Part shown: positions 22,373 through 28,971 of the stretch, in pieces
Layout: every line of letters starts with the position of its first letter
Numbering within the stretch: position 1 is the first letter of the stretch
From: Paracoccus sp. IB05
Lineage (GTDB): Bacteria > Pseudomonadota > Alphaproteobacteria > Rhodobacterales > Rhodobacteraceae
Direction: 5' to 3'
Assembly (NCBI RefSeq): GCF_016405985.1
Contig: NZ_JAEFCF010000007.1
Coordinates: forward strand, 106,630 to 170,629
DNA length: 64,000 bases
Position numbers and translations under genes: made by a program
The notes under the pieces: generated by a model
Told to the model about the DNA's origin: nothing
The model's input: only the letters and a program-made list of their open reading frames with translations
Database searches by the model: none

Positions 22373-22868
22373 TCATGATCTCGCCCAGATCTCGCCCGTC
22401 TGGGAGGGCGCAGACACCGACTTCGCGATCGTAAGATCGCCTACCCTCCAGCCGACACGTCAGCGTCTGACCTGTGACGAGTTGCTTTACGCGGCGGGTT
22501 GCGCGCTCACCGCTGGACGTTCCGCTCTCGGCGCAATCCAGATTTGCGATCCGAACCGGGATAAGTCCGACCACTATTGTGTCACCGTCGCGGACGCGCG
22601 TTACTCGGTCGATGAGGCGACTTCCCACAACCCGGGGGCCATTGTGAACCCTAGGTAGTGCCACCCTTTGTCCGGCCGTTCGAACTGAAGCCTCCAGCCA
22701 GACGCCCGCCCGGCTATCTGGGGCAACAGCAATCCCCAGAAGCAAAAGGATCACAAACGTTAGCAGGTTGGCGGTGAAATCTTCTGGCGCCCAACGCGTG
22801 ATCTGTTGGCGTGCTCGACGGAATGACCGTCCAGGCTTTCGGAAATGATAGGGCGGACGTCTTTTCAT
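22344..22868 (-). CDS. membrane-anchored SNase-like (thermonuclease) protein
   Basis: 174 residues from MKRRPPYHFRKPGRSFRRAR. A basic head and one membrane segment (about 33-52, NLLTFVILLLLGIAV) lead to a staphylococcal-nuclease-type OB domain: RVRDGDTIVVGLIPVRIANL, then DCAESGTSSGERA, TCRLEGRRSYDREVG and DLGEIMIAEGACKRW. The DGDTI strand and an Arg/Glu pair are kept, but CAES replaces APE and YDRE replaces DRYGR, so activity is uncertain. It lies after the lysis genes on the same strand and may be a nuclease facing the periplasm. Confidence 0.7.
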   Translation of the reverse strand: MKRRPPYHFRKPGRSFRRARQQITRWAPEDFTANLLTFVILLLLGIAVAPDSRAGVWLEASVRTAGQRVALPRVHNGPRVVGSRLIDRVTRVRDGDTIVVGLIPVRIANLDCAESGTSSGERATRRVKQLVTGQTLTCRLEGRRSYDREVGVCALPDGRDLGEIMIAEGACKRW

Positions 22869-22908
22869 GAGGCCCGCCCTAGCGTTGGTTTGTGACCAAA
22901 GATTGGCG

Positions 22909-23109
22909 TCAGCGAACGCCCCATCGGGCAAACACCCCCCAGGATGCTGCCACAGCGCCACCCACGGCGGTGAGTAGCGTCGGCAGGTGAACGGTCAGGC
23001 TCTGGGCGTCAGCATCCCAGGCAACGCCCCAGCCAGCCAGCCAAGCGGCGGTGAGGCCGAGGAAGGTGGATAGGACATAAAGCGCGAGGCGCAGGTAAAC
23101 GGAATGCAT
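22909..23109 (-). CDS. holin-like small membrane protein
   Basis: 66 residues with two hydrophobic segments (LRLALYVLSTFLGLTAAWLA, and LLTAVGGAVAASWGVFA) separated by a short acidic loop, ending in RWGVR. It starts 3 bases after the endolysin stop. Two-helix proteins next to a lysin are usually holins or antiholins. A second, larger holin-like gene lies on the other side of the lysin at 24,187-24,513, so the pair may be holin and antiholin. Confidence 0.6.
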   Translation of the reverse strand: MHSVYLRLALYVLSTFLGLTAAWLAGWGVAWDADAQSLTVHLPTLLTAVGGAVAASWGVFARWGVR

Positions 23110-23112
23110 GGT

Positions 23113-23652
23113 TCAGGCTCCTTTGAGATAGGCCGTGCAGGCCTCATGGATGGCGCGGGCAAGCGCCGAGAAGTTGCGATCAGCCGCGGCGCAGTCCCCC
23201 GCATTGCTGCCGAAATACGGCTCGATCAGCACAGCCGCAGGCTTGCCGGTCCAGAGCGAGGCTCCGCCCCGGCCGTTCTTCGCGATGACCTTCACGCCGC
23301 GATCCCGCAGGCCGAGGGCGCGGACCATGCCGGCCTGCATCCCGCGTGCGAGGCGGGCGCTGTTGGTGGTGCCGCTGGTCAGGGTTTCCGTGCCGGTGGC
23401 GCTGGCCGCTTCCGCACTGTTGAAATGCAGCTCGACCGAGGCCGCGACACCCAGCCGGTCAACCTCGGCATAGGCGCGGGCGATCTCAGCGGTGCCGTGC
23501 GTGCGGCGCACGATCACATAGCGCGCAGGGTCCAGATCTCGGATCGCCACCGCGAGGTCAGAGTTGAGGTCATATTCGGTGCGCTTGTCCGTCACGCGGA
23601 CAGCACCCTGCGACCGGGCGTTATGCCCGATCACCAGAGCGATCTTGCTCAT
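23113..23652 (-). CDS. N-acetylmuramoyl-L-alanine amidase (Amidase_3 endolysin)
   Basis: 179 residues from MSKIALVIGH; GGAG six bases upstream favours this ATG over the one at 23,664. Zinc ligands and catalytic acid of Amidase_3 are all visible: H10 (VIGHNARSQG), E26 (RTEYDLN), H76 (SVELHFNS) and E144 (VLIEPYFGSN). It cuts the amide bond between muramic acid and the stem peptide to lyse the host. There is no signal peptide, so it needs a holin, found on both sides of it. Confidence 0.9.
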   Translation of the reverse strand: MSKIALVIGHNARSQGAVRVTDKRTEYDLNSDLAVAIRDLDPARYVIVRRTHGTAEIARAYAEVDRLGVAASVELHFNSAEAASATGTETLTSGTTNSARLARGMQAGMVRALGLRDRGVKVIAKNGRGGASLWTGKPAAVLIEPYFGSNAGDCAAADRNFSALARAIHEACTAYLKGA

Positions 23653-23774
23653 GTCGTTCTCCATGATGGTGAGTTTTCGAATCGTTTTGCCGGAAGTCGG
23701 ATTTCTGGCAGGCTGAGATTGGCGCGCCCTCAGGTCGGGCTGCCTTGGTTGGTGTCTATCAAGAGGATTTGGAA

Positions 23775-24155
23775 ATGATCCGCAGAACAGTATTCACGAT
23801 GATCGCCACAATCGCCGCGATGAGTGCCTCGGCAGCATTCGCAGAGTGCACCGGCAGCAACGGACGAGGCTGGGGCAAGGGGAAGGGAAACGGCGCCTTC
23901 GAGATGTCCGCATCAGATAAGAACTGCCTGATCAGCTATCCCGGCTTTATCTACGAACAGGAAAACAGGCGCATCCCGGCGACGGAGGTCAAACTTACCC
24001 GCGCCCCGAAGTCCGGCGCGATCTCCCTGTCCAAGCAGGGCATCATCTACACGCCGGCAGCAGGTTTCAAAGGCAAGGATAAGTTCTGCACAAAGAATAC
24101 TGCCGAAGGTGAGAAGGGGACATTGGCCGGATGCGTTACGGTCACGGTGAAGTAA
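23775..24155 (+). CDS. secreted hypothetical protein in the lysis region (moron)
   Basis: 126 residues, opposite strand to the lysis genes. Signal peptide MIRRTVFTMIATIAAMSASA with cleavage after AFA, then a Gly/Lys-rich linker (GKGKGNG) and a small beta domain with KSGAISLSKQGIIYTPAAGF and KGKDKFCTKN, resembling the (Y)TP-x-x-G-F-x-G-x-D block of cadherin-like/Big_9 repeats. Four Cys could form two disulfides. GAGG precedes the ATG. It is likely expressed from the lysogen; the role is unknown. Confidence 0.65.
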   Translation: MIRRTVFTMIATIAAMSASAAFAECTGSNGRGWGKGKGNGAFEMSASDKNCLISYPGFIYEQENRRIPATEVKLTRAPKSGAISLSKQGIIYTPAAGFKGKDKFCTKNTAEGEKGTLAGCVTVTVK

Positions 24156-24186
24156 ACAAGACGCCCGGCACGAGAAATGCCGGGCG

Positions 24187-24513
24187 TCAGCCCTTCCGGC
24201 TGGCCCACCGCTCCACCATCGCCCCGGCGCCACGCGGGCCGAGATAGGACAGCACCGCGATCAGCCCGACAGTGACCTCGCGCGACAGGCCCATGTAGGC
24301 GCCGAGCGCATCCCCGGCGATGGCCATGCCCACGGCGGTCGGGATCTCCCAGACCAGGTCATACGACAGGATCGGCCGGCGCCGGGCCCGGACCTCACCT
24401 GCGTGATACATGGCCCTGCCAGAAAAGGCCGCCAGCAGCGCGGTAGCAGCCCCGCCGAGGAACTGGTGAAAGGTGGCAATCAAGCCGGGATCTGGCGGCG
24501 GAATGTCGGTCAA
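24187..24513 (-). CDS. phage holin-type membrane protein
   Basis: 108 residues from a TTG preceded by AGGAGG (six-base spacing); no ATG fits. After an N-terminal MTDIPPPDPGLIATF, three hydrophobic segments follow (GGAATALLAAFSG, IPTAVGMAIAGDALGAYMG, VTVGLIAVLSYLG) and a basic end WASRKG. Size, segments and place before the amidase suggest the holin that releases the lysin. Confidence 0.7.
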   Translation of the reverse strand: MTDIPPPDPGLIATFHQFLGGAATALLAAFSGRAMYHAGEVRARRRPILSYDLVWEIPTAVGMAIAGDALGAYMGLSREVTVGLIAVLSYLGPRGAGAMVERWASRKG

Positions 24514-24882
24514 AGGTGCCTCCTGGCAGAATGGAAAAAGGTTGATATGGCCGGGGCTTCCCGCCACATTGGCAGTGGTCTCTCTGGCAAGGAAGCGGAG
24601 ATCAGCCCTACTGCTCCTCGCCCCGTGCGGGGAGCTTTTTCATTTGAAAGTGTACTCTCGGGTTGTAGAAGGAATGCGCTGCGCCGTCCGGGCCGGAGGC
24701 GCGGCAGACCGGCGGTCTTGTGAAGCCCCCAAACTGAGCTGCCGCCGGTCACTTCGCTTCTGCGCTACGGGATTTCACGGATATCGGGAGAAGTTCTTGT
24801 AGGGCATAGTGATCTGGCCGGCAGTGGATCATCGATCCTGCCAGCCGCCCCAGTGCTCCCTGGCCGGTTGGGGCGCTACTAC
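24514..24882. other. gene-free stretch between holin and tail-end remnant
   Basis: I see no credible gene on either strand. An imperfect hairpin with core CCCCGTGCGGGG followed by AGCTTTTT at about 24,612-24,640 could end rightward transcription from the secreted-protein gene. The rest, to the hairpin at 24,883, is unstructured GC-rich sequence that may be the start region of the lysis transcript. Confidence 0.35.
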
Positions 24883-24917
24883 GGAGGCGGGAGAGGCAAC
24901 ACCATGCCCCCGCCTCC
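24883..24917. terminator. 9-bp-stem hairpin after the tail-gene remnant
   Basis: GGAGGCGGG (24,883-24,891) pairs perfectly with CCCGCCTCC (24,909-24,917). It lies 8 bases beyond the stop of the leftward remnant at 24,925-25,100, as the hairpin cluster at 773-834 does in the other phage. No T run on the leftward strand. Confidence 0.4.
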
Positions 24918-24924
24918 TACTTTC

Positions 24925-25100
24925 TCAGATGATTGCTGCGGTCAATCCTAGCACCGCCAGCGCGGCATGTGGATCATCCCCGATCATCGCTGCGATGCAG
25001 GTCGGGGCGGCGAATGGCTCCGGTGTGGATCCGGGATCCTCGGGCGGCTGCCAGACCGCGATCAGGGCCTGCGCGCGTGGAAGGCGAAGGGATCAGACAT
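24925..25100 (-). pseudogene. small phage protein ending DPHAALAVLGLT, frameshifted
   Basis: ATG at 25,100 begins MSDPFAFHAR but soon stops. In the adjacent frame the text continues RAQALIAVWQPPEDPGSTPE, then PTCIAAMIGDDPHAALAVLG and LTAAII. A one-base change in the CGCGCGC run near 25,080 would join them into a 58-residue protein. The core DPxAALAVLGLT is shared with 843-938 behind the tail genes of the Mu-like element. It probably belonged at the end of the tail operon before the sulfotransferase gene was inserted. Confidence 0.5.
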
Positions 25101-25200
25101 GGTGGTCTTCTGAAATGTGGGGATACTGGAAATCGCAGGGCCGGTGCGCTATCTGAATCTGGAACGATTCTGATGGCGTGATTTCATTTACGGTGGTGGT

Positions 25201-26220
25201 ATGAGAACTTTTACGATCCATATTGGGCGCAACAAGACTGGCACATCGACACTTCAGTCAGACCTCAGCCAATCACGCGATCTCCTTGAGCAGCACGGTT
25301 TCACCTACCCGGGCAAGATGGTTCACCATGGCGACATGGTGTATAATTTCCTCCCTGAATTGGACGCTGCATTTCCTGAAGAAGAGCGCCAGATCAGGCG
25401 CTCAAGATATCGCGAGCTGGCCGAGGAGGTTCAGGCCGAAGGCAATTATATTCTGAGCTCGGAGGGTTTGCAGCTTTGCCCGCCGGAGGCGATCAAGGCA
25501 TGGGTCGGAGACGCACCGACGAAAATCGTGGTCTATCTGCGCGAGCAACTCGCCTATCTGGCGTCTTCATATCAGCAAGAAATTAAGCAGATGAAGACAC
25601 ATACCACCTTTCGTGAGTGGAGTGCGCAGTTCCCTATCGAAGTACTGGACTATACGGATTTCATCGCAAGTTGGGTCACTGCGTTCGGTCGCGAGAATGT
25701 CATCGTCAGGTCTTACGACAAATCTCACCTGAAGAACGCGGATATTACTCATGACTTCCTTAACTTGATCGGCATCACCAACGCGGTTGAGTTCACGAAG
25801 AAGCGGCGATCCGACAGAAACCTGAGCATCGGTGGGCCGCTACTTGAAGCGAAGCGAATTATGAACAGGTCTGCAATCGATCAGTTCACGCTCTTGAAAC
25901 TTACATTCAAAGCAATGCAACTCTCATCGCGGCTGGTCAAAGACTACAGTTCAGGGGTCGGAATTGAGCCGGATTACGTAGAAAGTATCCGATCAATCCT
26001 TTCTAAAGCGAACTCAGCAATCGCGAGAGAGCATATCGGGGCAGATCAACTCTTCACCTTTAAGGATTTTCCAGATCCGGTCATTTATTCGAAGGAGGAA
26101 ATACATGAGGCGTATATACATCTCATGCACAATATATCCGACCTTCCGACGGATCTGATGCATGAGTTAATGGACACTCTCGACCGCGAAACAAAAGAGC
26201 GGGTCAGCGAATTAAGCTAA
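25201..26220 (+). CDS. sulfotransferase-like protein (moron)
   Basis: 339 residues. The N-terminal HIGRNKTGTSTLQ (residues 7-19) is the 5'-phosphosulfate-binding loop of PAPS-dependent sulfotransferases, and KIVVYLREQLAYLASSYQQE near 105-124 is the 3'-phosphate (RxxxxxxxS) region. It would transfer sulfate from PAPS to a carbohydrate or other surface group. It sits opposite in strand between the tailspike gene and a tail-gene remnant and is AT-richer than its neighbours, typical of lysogenic-conversion cargo. Changing a surface sugar to block other phages is an attractive but unproven role. Confidence 0.8.
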   Translation: MRTFTIHIGRNKTGTSTLQSDLSQSRDLLEQHGFTYPGKMVHHGDMVYNFLPELDAAFPEEERQIRRSRYRELAEEVQAEGNYILSSEGLQLCPPEAIKAWVGDAPTKIVVYLREQLAYLASSYQQEIKQMKTHTTFREWSAQFPIEVLDYTDFIASWVTAFGRENVIVRSYDKSHLKNADITHDFLNLIGITNAVEFTKKRRSDRNLSIGGPLLEAKRIMNRSAIDQFTLLKLTFKAMQLSSRLVKDYSSGVGIEPDYVESIRSILSKANSAIAREHIGADQLFTFKDFPDPVIYSKEEIHEAYIHLMHNISDLPTDLMHELMDTLDRETKERVSELS

Positions 26221-26237
26221 CCCGCATCGATCCATGA

Positions 26238-26279
26238 GTCCGCATCACTCAGGTTCAACGGTTAGCCTGGGATGCGGAC
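26238..26279. terminator. bidirectional terminator between sulfotransferase and tailspike genes
   Basis: GTCCGCATC (26,238-26,246) and GATGCGGAC (26,271-26,279) form a perfect 9-bp stem with further partial pairing inside (CTCAGG with CCTGGG). It lies between two convergent genes, 17 bases after the sulfotransferase stop. Confidence 0.55.
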
Positions 26280-26332
26280 GCTCGGGATCGTACCGGTGGC
26301 CGGCAAGGCAACACCCTGTTTTGATAGCAGTG

Positions 26333-28954
26333 TCAGAACGCAAAAACAGTTGCGCGCCAGCTGGCTGCCGCCAGATCAACAGCGCCTGCTGTATTGTTGC
26401 GCAGTCGGCACCTGACAGTGTTCGCGGCTGACACGTGCACCCAGTCCATCGTGAGGCCTGTCGCGATGGTTGCCACGCAGTTGACTATTGCACCGCTGCC
26501 AACGACAGCGCCGCTCACAGTAATGTCGATGTTCAGCGCTGCTCCAGCCGCGACGGTTGCGCCAGTATGTGACAGCGTGCCGGTCAGCAGCCCTGTGAGG
26601 GTGGCGCCGCTGTTAATGCTGACGCCAGCCGGTGACACGCGAAACCGCTCAGCAAGAGATCCAGCGCTGTTACGGGTGTAAAACAGCAGCGATGCCGCCT
26701 CATTACCACCGACATCCTGAGAAAGGTGCCGGATCGACGCCACCTCATCAGCAATCCCGTTCTTCAGCATCTGCTGGAATGCGAGCTTGCTTTGCGTCCC
26801 GGTCTGCCATGCATTCATGGATGCCAGGATCAAATCATGACCATCCGTATCGCCAAGGATGGTTTCACCTTCACCACGCATGATGAAGGCTGCGCCAGCC
26901 TGCGCCCAGATCTTGCCAGCGCCGTTGCCGTGCGTCTCATAGCCGCTAAAGGTGTGCCAGCGGCTGGCCCGATAAGTGCCGGCGAAAAGTGCAACACCAC
27001 CGCCGGGAGGCGTAGAAAAGTAACTGGTGGCGGTGGGGGTAACCAGCCAGGCGCTGTCAACCGTGGCAACTTTGGTGGTGCCATTATAAGCAGTGATCCA
27101 GCGTACTTGTCCTTCGCCGGTTCCGCCGGTGATCGTGATTGGTTTCCCGACATAGTACCCATCGACAGCGCTGGCACCGGCGTCAAGCGTCGCCGTGGTG
27201 CCGGTCGCGCCCTGCAACATAGCCCCGCGCCCGCCCTGGGACGCGCCGCCGAACAAGCAGTTGTTGAAGAACATCTGCCGGCAGTACCCCTCGTAATTCG
27301 AGGTATTTGACCCGTAGAATTCTGCGCCCCAGCCGACCCCGAAAGAATATGTAGCGAACCCATCAATCCACTCTGTGTCGCCATTGAAAAACCGCGCACC
27401 CGGGCCGTTGGCATGCACAACCCGGAGATTATGATAGGTGTTTTGGTTCAGGTCATGGACACCATCGCCATCGAACTCCATCCCGCAGGCCCATCCATTA
27501 TTCCCCAGGTGGGCCCAGACGTTCTCGATTATATTGAATTGCGTGGCGCCGTTGCCCTGCGTCACCTCACCAGAAATCTCGAACGTGCTGGACGTATCGG
27601 GCGCGGGTGAGAAAGCCGGCGTCACATAGGCGATTTTCGTCGCACCGTTGTAATCCCAGATCGTGCGGCTTTGTCCGGCGCCGGGGCCAGCTTTGACAGT
27701 AATCGTCGCACCGTTAAACCAGTCATCACGTGGCGAGGCAGCCGCCGCGATCAGCCGCAGAGAGTTGGCAGAAACGAGGTTCGACGAAATACCGACATTT
27801 GCACCGAGCCTCCCCTGAGCGGTGTCGAATTTAATCCCGAGACAATCAGCGTTTGTCGGAACCTGCATGGTGCCTACATCGCGCAGCCTCGAATGCTTGA
27901 TGGCGCGCCAGCGCAGACCATGTGTCGCAATCAGATTCTGATCAATCAGGATGCCCTCAACAAGGACGTTCTGAAGGCAATAGGCGTCCCCGCGCTGCAC
28001 GTTCACGTCCAGCATATACTGCCCCGCCGGGAAGCCGGGCCGTGCCATGAAGCGGGTGCGGCGAGTTGCCAGAAACTCAGGGGCTGTCATGTATGCTGCG
28101 GCTGGATACTGCCCGCAGCCCGCCCCAAAAAGACCCACGCCTGATTGAACACGAACGCTTTGCGTCCAGAAATAGGTTTCCGGACGGAAGAGGATCAGAG
28201 CCTCTTTCCCCGTCGCCTTCAGATAGGCGATGGCGGCGGCCAGTCTTGGTGCCGCATTGTCATCCCCGGGGTGGATACCAAACACCGCTGCGTCATACAT
28301 CGCGGCGCGTACAATCGAAAATGCCCGGCCGCTTTCATCGGTAAAACCTCCCGGTCCGGGCACGAAATCCGGCGCTAGCGCGAGCGCAGCCCCGCCACCA
28401 TCCAGGATGGAGCCATTCCCCAGAGTTCGCACCGCAGAAATTGACGGCGGAACCACGCCCCCATCTGCTTCGGCACGGGTCTCAAACTGACTGACCGCAA
28501 CAGAGGCCGCAGCGGCGTCCGCACGATCAGCCGCATCTTCCGCGCGCCCGGCATCAGCCGACGCCCCGGCTGCCGCCCCAAGCGCCTGCGCCAACGCATC
28601 TGGCACATTCGGGACCGGTGCAGGCAGGGCCAGCAGATCGGCCAGGGCGACGGGACCGGGGCCGGTCAGCGAGATCGAGCCCAGCGGCTCTTCCAGCCAC
28701 TGACCCCGCGCGGCCGCGTTCGGATAGGTGTAGATCACATCGTAAAGCGTGCCGCGCTCGCTGGCTGAGGTGCGGTTCAGTGTTTTATCAATCACACCCC
28801 CGACAACCACCGCCTCTTCCGGCCCCTTCATGATCAGGGCGCCATCCTGACGATCCCAGGACCGCAGGCGAAAGATCACCTTGCTGCCGTTTGGCGCGGG
28901 CGACCCATCGGGCAACATTACAGGCCCGGTCACCCGGGTTCGGAGTACAGCCAT
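26333..28954 (-). CDS. tailspike/tail fibre with pectin-lyase-like fold
   Basis: 873 residues. The N-terminal 110 (MAVLRTRVTGPVMLPDGSPA) form a tail-attachment module; 120-160 is an Ala/Asp coiled segment; 180-700 looks like a right-handed beta-helix, starting at the DDNAAPRLAAAIAYLKATG helix typical of pectate-lyase spikes. Two diverged copies of an insert (GAGQSRTIWDYNGATKIA near 418-458 and GEGQVRWITAYNGTTKVA near 603-648) interrupt it. The C-terminal 100 residues are a Gly/Ala/Thr-rich beta cap (GATLTGLLTGTLSHTGATVA). It probably binds or degrades surface polysaccharide and ends the late tail operon. Confidence 0.8.
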   Translation of the reverse strand: MAVLRTRVTGPVMLPDGSPAPNGSKVIFRLRSWDRQDGALIMKGPEEAVVVGGVIDKTLNRTSASERGTLYDVIYTYPNAAARGQWLEEPLGSISLTGPGPVALADLLALPAPVPNVPDALAQALGAAAGASADAGRAEDAADRADAAAASVAVSQFETRAEADGGVVPPSISAVRTLGNGSILDGGGAALALAPDFVPGPGGFTDESGRAFSIVRAAMYDAAVFGIHPGDDNAAPRLAAAIAYLKATGKEALILFRPETYFWTQSVRVQSGVGLFGAGCGQYPAAAYMTAPEFLATRRTRFMARPGFPAGQYMLDVNVQRGDAYCLQNVLVEGILIDQNLIATHGLRWRAIKHSRLRDVGTMQVPTNADCLGIKFDTAQGRLGANVGISSNLVSANSLRLIAAAASPRDDWFNGATITVKAGPGAGQSRTIWDYNGATKIAYVTPAFSPAPDTSSTFEISGEVTQGNGATQFNIIENVWAHLGNNGWACGMEFDGDGVHDLNQNTYHNLRVVHANGPGARFFNGDTEWIDGFATYSFGVGWGAEFYGSNTSNYEGYCRQMFFNNCLFGGASQGGRGAMLQGATGTTATLDAGASAVDGYYVGKPITITGGTGEGQVRWITAYNGTTKVATVDSAWLVTPTATSYFSTPPGGGVALFAGTYRASRWHTFSGYETHGNGAGKIWAQAGAAFIMRGEGETILGDTDGHDLILASMNAWQTGTQSKLAFQQMLKNGIADEVASIRHLSQDVGGNEAASLLFYTRNSAGSLAERFRVSPAGVSINSGATLTGLLTGTLSHTGATVAAGAALNIDITVSGAVVGSGAIVNCVATIATGLTMDWVHVSAANTVRCRLRNNTAGAVDLAAASWRATVFAF

Positions 28955-28971
28955 GTCAGGCCCTCAAATTG

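Noticed and set aside
24809-25156. Rightward open frame between holin and sulfotransferase
   Set aside because: It overlaps a hairpin and the leftward remnant ending DPHAALAVLGLT; product has no protein-like pattern.
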